Source: an uncultured Collinsella sp.
Lineage (GTDB): Bacteria > Actinomycetota > Coriobacteriia > Coriobacteriales > Coriobacteriaceae
Reading direction: 5' to 3'
Assembly (NCBI GenBank): GCA_900541245.1
Contig: UQIS01000027.1
Span: forward strand, 1 to 35,074
Length of the DNA: 35,074 nt
Part shown: piece by piece, positions 1 to 6,752 of the stretch
How the letters are laid out: each line of letters begins with the position of its first letter
Numbering within the stretch: position 1 is the stretch's first letter
Program-made: the position numbers and the translations under genes
The notes under the pieces: generated by a model
Told to the model about the DNA's origin: nothing
The model's database searches: none
Seen by the model: only the letters and a program-made list of their open reading frames with translations

Positions 1-299
1 GTCTTGCAATCGTTAGTTCCCAGCATAATAACGATCGCATCCAGCGGCTTATGGGCCTCGAGCAGCATCGGCAGCGCGCGGATGCCGTTAAGATTGGTGT
101 CCAGATGGCACATGTCGTCGCGTACTGTCGTGCGGCCGTTGAGGCCTTCTTCAATTACATGCCAGCCCTCGCCTAAGTCACGTTGGGCCACACCACACCA
201 GCGCACATCCTGCGCATAGCGCACCGCGGTGCCGTCGCGCATGCCCGCCGGATCGTAACCATAGGTGTTGCTGTCGCCAAAGCATAGAACGTTTTTCAT
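1..299 (-). CDS. SGNH/GDSL-family hydrolase, N-terminal part (cut by window edge)
   Basis: The first 99 or so residues of a gene that runs off the left edge. The protein opens MKNVLCFGDSNTYGYDP, which carries the block I GDSN motif with the nucleophilic serine of SGNH hydrolases at about residue 10. The segment GLNGRTT near residue 50 fits block II, and VIMLGTND just before the window edge is the GxND block III motif. The catalytic Asp-x-x-His block V would lie outside the window. The start is supported by a GAGGGG ribosome site about 7 nt upstream. Members act as arylesterases, lysophospholipase-like or carbohydrate esterases. No signal peptide is present, so it is probably cytoplasmic. The substrate cannot be told from sequence. 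It lies downstream of the PARG-like gene, separated by a terminator. Confidence 0.88.
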   Translation of the reverse strand, partial: MKNVLCFGDSNTYGYDPAGMRDGTAVRYAQDVRWCGVAQRDLGEGWHVIEEGLNGRTTVRDDMCHLDTNLNGIRALPMLLEAHKPLDAIVIMLGTNDCK

Positions 300-317
300 C
301 GTAAGCCCCTCGCTCAG

Positions 318-351
318 TAAAAAGCCGACGGGAGCAGCCCTCCCGCCGGCT
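318..351 (-). terminator. Rho-independent terminator after the PARG-like gene
   Basis: A 12-bp stem (323-334 with 340-351, one G-U pair) around a 5-nt loop. On the minus strand it is followed by a T run (the A run at 319-323). It separates the PARG-like gene from the esterase gene. Confidence 0.85.
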
Positions 352-376
352 CGACCTATCTGCCAGCACGTACCGA

Positions 377-1492
377 TTACAGGTACTTGCGCCAATCGTC
401 CTCGTCCTCATCATCCTCGGTAGCAGCCTGGGCCTGCTCGGCGGCGCGAGCTGCCGCAGCGCGAGCGGCAACCTGGGCATAGGACTCCTCGTTGCGCTCG
501 GGGAAGTTTGCCAGCACGTGCTCGAACTTGGCAAAATCCTCATCCCAGCGCGTAGAAGGCACGGCAAAGAAGACTTGTTTGACCTTAAAGTCGCCCGACG
601 CGAGCTCCTTGCGGAAGAGCTCGGCCACGGCCTCTGCGTCAAAGCCGTTGTTGTCGCAGCCCCAAGCGCCCAGCACGAGCTTCTCGCGACCTAGCTCGTC
701 GCAGATGGCAAGCACAAAGCGAATGCGGTCGCGCAGGGCATCCAGCAGAGCATCGTCACCCACGCGATACTCCTGGCGAGCGCGCTTGACGTTGGGCGCG
801 GCGGCAACGATTACGTCGGCGTATGCATGCACGTGGTTGCGGTCGAAACGCACCGCAGGCACCACCAGCGCACGGTTTCGGTAAAGCTCGCAGTTGATGT
901 TGCGGCGACGGTTCTCGCCGTACCATTTGCGCTGCTTATCGAGAACGTTGTACAGATATGAATCGGCGCACAGCGTGGCCTCCTGGCCCAGATAACCCTG
1001 AATATAGCCACCGCCCGGGTTGGTAAACGAGGCAAAGGCGAGCACGGCCATGTCGCAGAACTGCGCATAGCCACGACCGTTGTCCAGGATAGCCTGCGTG
1101 GCGGAGGCATCAAGCACGGTGACCTCGGGCAGAACCGGAGCGGGCTCCTCAGCAGGCGCGGACTCAGCTTCAGCGATTTCCTCGGCAGGCTCCTCGACGG
1201 GCTCAGGCGCCGCCTCGGTCTCGGCAGCCTCCGCGCCCTCGACGTCCTCGGCAACCTGTTCTTCGGCGGCCACAGCACTCTGAACCTTGGCCTTCATCGC
1301 CGCGACAAAGCCGGCAGGCATACCGTCAAACTCGCGAACACCGGCAAGCGAACGCTCGATATCCTTGGCGCACGCTTCGGACACAGTTGCCACGTGACGC
1401 TCGGCGGCCTTGGCACGGGCCTCGCGCTTGGGATTGGGCTGACCCGCTCGGTTGGACCTGCGGTTACGGTTCCTGTTGTCGACGTCTGCCAT
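377..1492 (-). CDS. TIGR02452/DUF2263-type protein, PARG-like macrodomain with altered catalytic motif
   Basis: 371 aa. Residues about 125-345 match the bacterial-type poly(ADP-ribose) glycohydrolase/macrodomain family: TNPGGGYIQGYLGQEATLC at about 157-175 is the GGG-x(6-8)-QEE signature region, and VVPAVRFDR and GAWGCDNNGFD follow in the expected order. The second glutamate of QEE, the catalytic one in characterised PARGs, is Ala172 here, so hydrolase activity is doubtful and an ADP-ribose-binding role is possible. The first 125 residues are an extra segment: a basic N-terminus (RNRNRRSNR), then an Ala/Glu/Pro-rich acidic stretch at about 75-120. The C-terminus is also Ala-rich and ends acidic (EDDEDEDDW). 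The start ATG has AGGTGG upstream. The gene is followed by its own terminator. Family assignment is confident, biochemical activity is not. Confidence 0.85.
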   Translation of the reverse strand: MADVDNRNRNRRSNRAGQPNPKREARAKAAERHVATVSEACAKDIERSLAGVREFDGMPAGFVAAMKAKVQSAVAAEEQVAEDVEGAEAAETEAAPEPVEEPAEEIAEAESAPAEEPAPVLPEVTVLDASATQAILDNGRGYAQFCDMAVLAFASFTNPGGGYIQGYLGQEATLCADSYLYNVLDKQRKWYGENRRRNINCELYRNRALVVPAVRFDRNHVHAYADVIVAAAPNVKRARQEYRVGDDALLDALRDRIRFVLAICDELGREKLVLGAWGCDNNGFDAEAVAELFRKELASGDFKVKQVFFAVPSTRWDEDFAKFEHVLANFPERNEESYAQVAARAAAARAAEQAQAATEDDEDEDDWRKYL

Positions 1493-1557
1493 ACGTGGCC
1501 ACCTTTCCTGTCGCTGCCGCTATCGGCTTTTCCCATCCATGATACCCCGCCGCGTAC

Positions 1558-1586
1558 AAAAAAGACGGCCCCGAAGGACCGCCTTT
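1558..1586 (-). terminator. Rho-independent terminator after the BI-1 gene
   Basis: An imperfect stem between about 1561-1572 and 1576-1586, followed on the minus strand by six T residues (A run at 1558-1563). It lies about 45 nt past the BI-1 stop codon. Confidence 0.7.
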
Positions 1587-1629
1587 CGCATCGATTTGCA
1601 CGCACGGCAAGCACCGCCGCAATTCGCCA

Positions 1630-2325
1630 CTAGTCGCGACGGCCAAGGATGTTCAGGATGCGCAAGAACACGTTGATAATGTCCACGAACAGATTGGACG
1701 CCATAAGCACGGCGTTGGGCAGCGTAGGCGGCACCGTCGTGGCAACATAGGTGTCGTAGCCAATAAAGCCGGCGAACACCACGATCACGATCAGGTCGGT
1801 GATGGTCTGCGAGACGCCCATGAACATCAGCACGATCTCAACCAGAATAGTGGCGAGCAGAATGCCAAAACCGATGCCATATACGCGCTGGAAAAACTTG
1901 GGGAACGTCACGCCCAAGGCGCCAAAGACAAAGGTGATGGCGGCCGTGGCGATAAAGGCAGTGTTGATGGTGGGCAGGTCGTAGTTGGCAAGGCCAAACG
2001 ACGCGGTCAGGCCAAAGGTACTCGCAAAGATTACGTAGCCCACAAGGGACAGGCCCACGGACTGCTTGCTGGCGGCGGCCGACATCATGACCATGCCGAC
2101 GATGGTCAAAATTAACGAGCCAAAGACCAGCGGCAAGGCGGCGCCGCTCATCATCATGCGCGCAAACGACATGGTGCTCGTAAAGTAGGCGCCGGCGCCC
2201 ATGGCGCAAAAGCCCAAGAAGATCAGGGCAGACATGGTGAGATTGTACGCGCGCGGCGACATCTCCTTGGCGCGGCTTGCACCGCTCTCGACGGGGCCGT
2301 TCTGATAGCCCTGGATATCGTTCAT
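1630..2325 (-). CDS. Bax inhibitor-1/YccA family membrane protein
   Basis: 231 aa with about seven hydrophobic segments between residues 25 and 225, the layout of bacterial BI-1 (YccA/YetJ, TMBIM) proteins. The stretch VIVVFAGFIGYDTY near residue 190 matches the family's conserved GxxxYDT region, whose aspartate takes part in pH-gated calcium flux in the Bacillus homologue YetJ. The C-terminus NLFVDIINVFLRILNILGRRD is also typical. The start follows AAAGGA with 7 nt spacing. BI-1 proteins are calcium leak channels or FtsH-linked membrane proteins. The role here is not further resolved. It has its own terminator, and a small hairpin sits just upstream of its ribosome site. Confidence 0.9.
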   Translation of the reverse strand: MNDIQGYQNGPVESGASRAKEMSPRAYNLTMSALIFLGFCAMGAGAYFTSTMSFARMMMSGAALPLVFGSLILTIVGMVMMSAAASKQSVGLSLVGYVIFASTFGLTASFGLANYDLPTINTAFIATAAITFVFGALGVTFPKFFQRVYGIGFGILLATILVEIVLMFMGVSQTITDLIVIVVFAGFIGYDTYVATTVPPTLPNAVLMASNLFVDIINVFLRILNILGRRD

Positions 2326-2339
2326 AGGTTCGTCCTTTC

Positions 2340-2363
2340 AAAAAGCGCCACAAATAACGGCGC
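2340..2363 (-). terminator. Weak hairpin plus T run between the small unknown gene and BI-1
   Basis: GCGCC (2345-2349) pairs with GGCGC (2359-2363) around a 9-nt loop and is followed on the minus strand by TTTTTG. It is about 47 nt past the stop of the upstream unknown gene and 15 nt before the BI-1 start. It could end the first gene or act as a leader hairpin for BI-1. The stem is only 5 bp. Confidence 0.4.
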
Positions 2364-2385
2364 AGTAGCTGACAAGATTCCTGTC

Positions 2386-2391
2386 ATTGTA
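2386..2391 (-). promoter_or_regulatory. Candidate -10 box (TACAAT) for the BI-1 gene
   Basis: TACAAT on the minus strand, 61 nt before the BI-1 start codon. I find no clear -35 box 16-18 bp upstream. The same hexamer occurs upstream of murF, pyrG and the winged-helix gene. Confidence 0.35.
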
Positions 2392-2409
2392 CCCGAACGC
2401 CGTGCGTCC

Positions 2410-2748
2410 TTACCTACGGCGCTCGCCCTCAAGCGTACGATCAAACGCCCAGACCCACCAACGCATCACGTGGGCCTGCGAGCCGTCCGGCCGTCCGCAC
2501 GCCTGGTCCTCCAGATACAACTCGGTCGCATGTCCGCCAAAACGAACCTTATACGTTGCCGTACGAACACCGTGAACCGTTAAGCCAAAGCCCGCGGACG
2601 AGACAATCTCGTCAATTGTAAAACAACGTCCGTCGACCCAGCAGACGGTGACCGGCACGACTTGTCCGCCCGCGAGGATGCGAGCCACGACGTCCACATA
2701 CTGCTTGTGTACGCGCCGAGTTTTGCCGTCTGTCTGTCGATATTCCAT
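2410..2748 (-). CDS. Small conserved-looking protein of unknown function
   Basis: 112 aa starting MEYRQTDGKTRRVHKQYVD. I do not recognise it firmly. The middle (VPVTVCWVDGRCFTIDEI, then YKVRFGGHATELYLED, then WWVWAFD) reads as a compact beta-rich domain. Its spacing resembles the actinobacterial DUF6504 type, which is a guess. There is no signal peptide or membrane segment. AGGAGG lies only one base before this ATG, so the start is uncertain. An upstream in-frame ATG (MRSIIGGM) and a longer one at 2835 exist, but neither has a clear ribosome site. A possible promoter lies at 2839-2867. It sits between BI-1 and the divergent PiT gene. Confidence 0.55.
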   Translation of the reverse strand: MEYRQTDGKTRRVHKQYVDVVARILAGGQVVPVTVCWVDGRCFTIDEIVSSAGFGLTVHGVRTATYKVRFGGHATELYLEDQACGRPDGSQAHVMRWWVWAFDRTLEGERRR

Positions 2749-2838
2749 GCCTCCTATTATCGAACGCATGTTTGCATGTTGTAAAGCGAACAGACTGTGG
2801 TTTTGGAGTGTCGTAGTAATCGCACGTGTCCGCATGGC

Positions 2839-2867
2839 GTGTTAGCAAAAAGAACACCCGCGGTCAA
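2839..2867 (-). promoter_or_regulatory. Candidate promoter for the small unknown gene
   Basis: Minus strand: TTGACC (2862-2867), a 17-bp spacer, then TAACAC (2839-2844). The -35 is good and the -10 poor. It reads toward the gene starting at 2748. Confidence 0.4.
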
Positions 2868-2936
2868 CAGGGCTAATATTCAATTTTAGTGCCAAAAAGT
2901 TCACTTCTCCCATCAGAACTCGGTAAAGAGACCCGC

Positions 2937-2968
2937 AGGAGGTGATACGATTTATCATGTTTTTGTAA
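2937..2968 (+). promoter_or_regulatory. Strong Shine-Dalgarno followed by a 3-codon micro-ORF in the PiT leader
   Basis: AGGAGGTGAT at 2937-2946 is nearly complementary to the 16S rRNA 3' end. Ten nt later ATG TTT TTG TAA (2957-2968) forms an M-F-L micro-ORF, in the same frame as the PiT start at 2999. The PiT start itself has only a weak ribosome site. It may be a leader peptide or a remnant of an older start. Confidence 0.4.
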
Positions 2969-2998
2969 CGTGTCTGCAAACTTCGAGAAAGCCCATAT

Positions 2999-4048
2999 AT
3001 GGACGTAACGTTCTCAACCTTCCTCGGCCAAATTGTGTCGAACCCAGTCCTTGCCGTCACCGTGATCCTCGCGTTGGGCGCCATCTTCGTCAATGGATGG
3101 ACCGACGCGCCCAACGCCATCGCGACCTGCGTCACTACGCGTTGCATGCCCGCCCGCGCCGCCATTCTCATGAGCGCCGCATTCAACTTCCTCGGCGTGC
3201 TCATCATGACGCACTTTAACGCGAGCGTCGCCAACACCATCTCACATATCGTCGACTTTGGCGGAAACAGCACCATGGCGCTCGCCTGCCTATGCGCGGC
3301 GCTGTTCTCCATCGTCGTCTACGGCGCCACAGCGTCGCGATTTGGCATCCCCACCTCGCAAAGCCACAGCCTTATCGCCGGCCTGACCGGTGCCGCCATC
3401 GCCCTCGGCGGTGCGAGCAGCGTCAACGTCCACGAGTGGATGAAGGTCATCTACGGCCTGGCGCTCTCCATCGGCCTGGGCTTTGTCATGGGCTGGGTCC
3501 TGTGCAAGCTCGTCTCGATTCTTTTCGCCGCCGCCAACAGGCGACGTGCCAATGTCTTCTTTAAATACGCTCAGATCGCGAGCGCTGCGGCCATGAGCTT
3601 TATGCACGGCGCGCAGGATGGACAGAAGTTCATCGGCGTGCTCTTTTTAGGCGTGGCCTTTGCCAGCGGCCAGACGAGCGTCGGCGATGCAGGCATCCCC
3701 ATCTGGATTATGCTGCTGTGCTCAGCCACTATGGGTATCGGCACCAGCGTGGGCGGCGAGCGCATCATCAAGTCCGTCGGCCAGAGCATGGTTAAGCTCG
3801 AGAAGTATCAGGGTTTCTCCGCCGACCTCGCGGGCGCCGCGAACCTGCTACTTGCCACCCTTACCGGCATCCCCGTGTCCTCCACGCACATCAAAACCTG
3901 CGCCATTATGGGTGTCGGTGCCGTCAAGCGCCTCTCGGCCATCAACTTCGGCGTCGTCAAGGACATGATGTTCACCTGGTTCTTCACCTTCCCCGCCTGC
4001 GGACTCATCAGCTTTGTCATGGCCAAGCTGTTCATGATGTTCCTCTAG
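2999..4048 (+). CDS. pit: Inorganic phosphate transporter, PiT family
   Basis: 349 aa, about ten transmembrane segments. It imports phosphate with protons or cations as a low-affinity system. The two PiT repeats are visible: FVNGWTDAPNAIATC at residues 30-44 and FMHGAQDGQKFIG at 201-213, each carrying the Asp-x-x-(N/K) core of the family signature. GIPTSQSHSLIAG (about 116-128) and GIPVSSTHIKT (290-300) are the paired Ser/Thr-His loops. Length is at the short end for bacterial PiT proteins. The ATG is chosen because the hydrophobic N-terminus starts at once and a TAA lies in frame 30 nt upstream. Its ribosome site is weak. It is followed after 67 nt by the DUF47 gene, the usual PiT partner, so the two are probably one operon. 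Confidence 0.95.
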   Translation: MDVTFSTFLGQIVSNPVLAVTVILALGAIFVNGWTDAPNAIATCVTTRCMPARAAILMSAAFNFLGVLIMTHFNASVANTISHIVDFGGNSTMALACLCAALFSIVVYGATASRFGIPTSQSHSLIAGLTGAAIALGGASSVNVHEWMKVIYGLALSIGLGFVMGWVLCKLVSILFAAANRRRANVFFKYAQIASAAAMSFMHGAQDGQKFIGVLFLGVAFASGQTSVGDAGIPIWIMLLCSATMGIGTSVGGERIIKSVGQSMVKLEKYQGFSADLAGAANLLLATLTGIPVSSTHIKTCAIMGVGAVKRLSAINFGVVKDMMFTWFFTFPACGLISFVMAKLFMMFL

Positions 4049-4115
4049 TCAAACCGAACGTCCATCCGGACCGCAACACTTCGCCCACCCGTCTTCGCCT
4101 CGAAAGGACCCACCC

Positions 4116-4739
4116 ATGGCAAAGAAACCCGATTCGTTCTACTTCGATAACTACGTCGCTTGCGCCGACCTCGCCGTCCAGGCCGCCGAGTTGCTTACCA
4201 AGATTTTTGAGAACTTCGATCCCGCGCAAATCCATGACATGCTCGATAAAATGCACGCAATTGAGCATGCGGCAGACAAGAAGCACCACGAGCTCGAAGA
4301 CGCCTTGCTCACCGCCTTTATCACCCCGCTCGAGCGCGAGGATTTGGATCTGATGAGCTGCTCACTCGACACCGTGCTCGACCGCATCGAAGGCGTCGTG
4401 CAGCGCGTCTACTTCACCAACATCCAGAGCATCCACCCCGATGCCATCGTCATCGCTCACAAGGTAACCGATGCCTGCCGCGCCATGAAGGACCTTATGG
4501 TCGAGCTTCCCAACTACCGCAAGTCCAAGACCCTGCGCGAGCTGGTCATCCAGATCAACACCATCGAGTCCGAGGCCGACGAGCTCTATATCAACGCCAT
4601 GCGCAACCTGCACGTTAACGGCAAGGACCCGCTCGAGGTCATCGCTTGGCGTGACGTGTACGCCTTCCTGGAGTACTGCGCCGACTGCTGCGAGAATGTG
4701 GCCGATGTTGTGGATTCGATTGTCATGAAGAACAGTTAA
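4116..4739 (+). CDS. DUF47 family PhoU-like protein, PiT partner
   Basis: 207 aa, predicted all-helical, no membrane segment. It begins MAKKPDSFYFDNYVACADLAVQAAELL, the standard DUF47 opening. The segment HAIEHAADKKHHEL at about residues 49-62 and TIESEADELYINAM near 150 carry the repeated E-x-x-(A/S)-D metal-binding type motif shared with PhoU. AITPLEREDLDLM-like wording (FITPLEREDLDLM, about 68-80) is also characteristic. These proteins are thought to regulate the adjacent PiT transporter in the cytoplasm. The start follows AAAGGA. The gene is directly downstream of pit and followed by a long inverted repeat rather than a typical terminator. Confidence 0.93.
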   Translation: MAKKPDSFYFDNYVACADLAVQAAELLTKIFENFDPAQIHDMLDKMHAIEHAADKKHHELEDALLTAFITPLEREDLDLMSCSLDTVLDRIEGVVQRVYFTNIQSIHPDAIVIAHKVTDACRAMKDLMVELPNYRKSKTLRELVIQINTIESEADELYINAMRNLHVNGKDPLEVIAWRDVYAFLEYCADCCENVADVVDSIVMKNS

Positions 4740-4744
4740 TTGGG

Positions 4745-4852
4745 GGTACGTGTCCCGGCGGCGAAGGGCCGGCACCTGTTTGCTTTCTCACTCCGGCTGC
4801 ACGGCAGAGTCGTTCGAAAGTAAACAGGTGCCGGCCCTGCGCCTTACGTACC
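4745..4852. repeat. Long imperfect inverted repeat downstream of the PiT-DUF47 operon
   Basis: Left arm 4745-4787 and right arm 4816-4852 are inverted copies that share GGTACGT at the outer ends, a perfect AGGGCCGGCACCTGTTT core of 17 bp and CTTTC next to the loop. The left arm has about 6 extra bases. The loop is 28 nt and can pair weakly within itself. There is no T run on either side, so it does not look like a simple terminator. A small intergenic repeat or MITE-like element is possible. Confidence 0.75.
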
Positions 4853-5016
4853 GCCATTGGAACTATGGCTGATAGTTGTAGCGCAATGGGGGTTTGGCCG
4901 AGGGGGCCTTTAGTACCCTATTGAACACTTTGGCATTTGGTGGGCGTTTGGGTGGATGGTGCTTTGGGTACCCTTTGGATTACTTTGGATTGATTCGTTG
5001 ACTTTGGAGGGCTCGT

Positions 5017-5547
5017 ATGGGCTATTTGGATCTGGCTCGGGGTCGGTATTCTTGTCGTGAGTTTGAGGATCGGGCTGTTGAGCAGGCTGTGGTGGATGCC
5101 ATTGTTGAGGCTGGGCGTATTGCTCCTTCTGCTTGTAATAATCATCCAACCCGTGTGATGGTGTTGGATACGCCTGAGCTTCTGGAGAAGGCTGCTGCTT
5201 GTCAGCCTCGGTTTGCTCGCGATGGGTCTATCTTTGGCGCTCCGCTTATCTTCCTTATTTGCAGCGTTACCGATGATGCTTGGGTGCGCCCGTATGATCA
5301 GATGAACTCGAGTGCCATCGATACTTCGATCGTCTGCGATCAGATGATGATGGAGGCCACCGAGCAGGGCCTGGGAACGTGCTGGGTATGCCATTTTAAG
5401 CCTGAGGTGGCACAGGAGCAGTTCAACCTGCCCGAGGGCGTCTATCCCTATCACATGCTCGTCTGCGGATATCCTGCCGACCACATCGCCGATTCCGAGC
5501 ATCGCGAGGCCCGTACCATTTCCCTCTCCGACTTCCTCCTCAAGTAG
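5017..5547 (+). CDS. Nitroreductase family protein (FMN-dependent)
   Basis: 176 aa, single domain. The opening RGRYSCREFEDRAVEQAVVDAIVEAGRIAPSACNNHP is the classic nitroreductase start: RxSxRxF for FMN phosphate binding, then the APSACNNHP flavin loop. TEQGLGTCWVCHF near residue 125 is the usual second cofactor segment. The family reduces nitroaromatics, quinones or flavins with NAD(P)H. The physiological substrate is unknown. A good TTTGGAGG ribosome site precedes the ATG. Codon use changes inside the gene: the first roughly 75 codons favour T-ending codons (GCT, GTT, CGT, TGT, TCT), while the rest favour C-ending codons like the neighbours. A terminator follows at 5595-5632. Confidence 0.92.
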   Translation: MGYLDLARGRYSCREFEDRAVEQAVVDAIVEAGRIAPSACNNHPTRVMVLDTPELLEKAAACQPRFARDGSIFGAPLIFLICSVTDDAWVRPYDQMNSSAIDTSIVCDQMMMEATEQGLGTCWVCHFKPEVAQEQFNLPEGVYPYHMLVCGYPADHIADSEHREARTISLSDFLLK

Positions 5548-5594
5548 ATTTTGGGACATGCCCTAAAACCTATCCTTGACCGCTCACCGGTTCG

Positions 5595-5632
5595 CCGAGT
5601 TCTGCGCCACTATGTGCAGGGCTCGGTTTTCT
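5595..5632 (+). terminator. Terminator after the nitroreductase gene
   Basis: CCGAGTTCTGC (5595-5605) pairs with GCAGGGCTCGG (5616-5626) through 11 bp including two G-U pairs, followed by TTTTC on the plus strand. Confidence 0.65.
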
Positions 5633-5654
5633 ATGTTGCGCGCCCCGGTACAGT

Positions 5655-5690
5655 CATAAAAAAGGACCCGCAAGCTGCGGGTCCTTTCTA
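5655..5690. terminator. Bidirectional terminator between nitroreductase and divIVA
   Basis: A perfect 12-bp stem, AAAGGACCCGCA (5661-5672) with TGCGGGTCCTTT (5676-5687), and a 3-nt loop. The A run at 5658-5663 becomes a T run on the minus strand, so it mainly ends the divIVA transcript. It can also back up the plus-strand terminator. Confidence 0.9.
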
Positions 5691-5713
5691 GGCACTAAAT
5701 TGTAGGCCGAATG

Positions 5714-6388
5714 TTAGTCCAGGTCGTCGGCAGCGAAGTTGTCGATCGGGGCGAAGGGATCGGCCACGGGGACAACCGGGTCAGCGACGGGCAGCGGCTC
5801 GGCGGGAACAGTCACCGCAGGAGAAGCGGCGGAACCGACCGGCGTGGAGGCCATGAGGTCGGCCGGGAAGGAGTTTTGGGCATCGTCCATGAAGTGCTGG
5901 ATGAGCTTGAGGTACTCGGCCTTGAACTCCTCACGGGAAGCCTTGAGACGATCGATCTCCTCGAGCTCGGCCTGCTTCTCGGTCAGAGCCTGGCGGATAA
6001 CCTCGCGGGCCTTGGCGTCAGCCTCGTTGCGGATACGCTCAGCGTTCTCGTTGGCATCGTTGACGATGGTCTCAGCGGTCTGCTGGGCAGCGATCAGGGC
6101 AGCGGAAATCTGGCGCTCCTGAGCGGAGAAGTCAGGGGCGGGAGCAGCCACGGGGGCGGCAGGAACGGCCTGGGCGGTGGCATCCTGAGCCTGGGCAAGC
6201 TGAGCCTGCGCATCGGCAAGCTGCTGCTCGGTAGCAGTCAGACGACCCTTAAGGTCGACGATCTTAGCGAGCATAGCGTCAACCTCGGAGGACAGCGTCT
6301 CCAAGAAGACGTCGACCTCAGCAGGATCGTAGCCACGCTTGGCCTCAGAGAAAGTCTGAGCCTGGATGTCTGCAGGGGTAATAGCCAT
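5714..6388 (-). CDS. divIVA: DivIVA/Wag31-type polar growth and division-site protein
   Basis: 224 aa. The N-terminus MAITPADIQAQTFSEAKRGYDPAEVDVFL is the DivIVA domain: the ITPxDI opening, the F-x-x-(A/S)-x-R-GYD motif and the VDxFL helix start. In this family the N-terminus binds curved membrane. It is followed by coiled coil at about residues 30-70 and 95-160, separated by an Ala/Gln/Pro linker, and a flexible acidic tail rich in Pro, Val and Asp. DivIVA marks poles and septa, and in Actinobacteria it organises cell-wall growth. The start has AAGGAG 7 nt upstream. It is the last gene of the sepF-yggT-divIVA block and has a strong terminator. Confidence 0.95.
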   Translation of the reverse strand: MAITPADIQAQTFSEAKRGYDPAEVDVFLETLSSEVDAMLAKIVDLKGRLTATEQQLADAQAQLAQAQDATAQAVPAAPVAAPAPDFSAQERQISAALIAAQQTAETIVNDANENAERIRNEADAKAREVIRQALTEKQAELEEIDRLKASREEFKAEYLKLIQHFMDDAQNSFPADLMASTPVGSAASPAVTVPAEPLPVADPVVPVADPFAPIDNFAADDLD

Positions 6389-6449
6389 AACAAGTCTCCT
6401 TTTTCATCGCCTCGGCGCCACACGCCCGACGTAAGTTACTAAGTCAGTT

Positions 6450-6731
6450 CTACACGAGTATACCTATAAGAAGCTGCAGAACCAGCCTCTGCACCAACTG
6501 CAACGCAATAATCGCAACGACCGGCGAAAAATCGATACCGCCCATCGGCGGGATGAAACGACGGAACAGGTTGAGCCACGGACCGCACACGCTATCAAGC
6601 ACCGCGGCAATATCCTGAAGCAAACCACCCTGCTTCATGGGAATCCACGTCATAAAGCAGTAGACGACAATGAGCGTGGAATAGAAGTTGAACAGCGTGT
6701 TGACCAGCTGGACGATAGTGTAGATGTTGAT
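6450..6731 (-). CDS. yggT: YggT family membrane protein with a non-standard start codon
   Basis: 93 aa if translation starts at the ATC codon at 6729-6731. It has two hydrophobic segments, at about residues 5-27 and 62-92. Between them lies the typical YggT wording VCGPWLNLFRRFIPPMGGIDFSP, with the PxxxxFR and P-x-G-G-x-D-x-S-P motifs. The family is a small two-helix membrane protein often found beside sepF. Its exact role in division or osmotic tolerance is unsettled. No ATG, GTG or TTG exists between the upstream in-frame stop (the sepF TAA) and Met27. GAGGAG lies exactly 6 nt before ATC, which therefore looks like the real start. Starting at Met27 would remove the first membrane helix. sepF ends 21 nt upstream in the same frame. 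Confidence 0.85.
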   Translation of the reverse strand: MNIYTIVQLVNTLFNFYSTLIVVYCFMTWIPMKQGGLLQDIAAVLDSVCGPWLNLFRRFIPPMGGIDFSPVVAIIALQLVQRLVLQLLIGILV

Positions 6732-6752
6732 GGGAATCTCCTCGTCTTGTCT

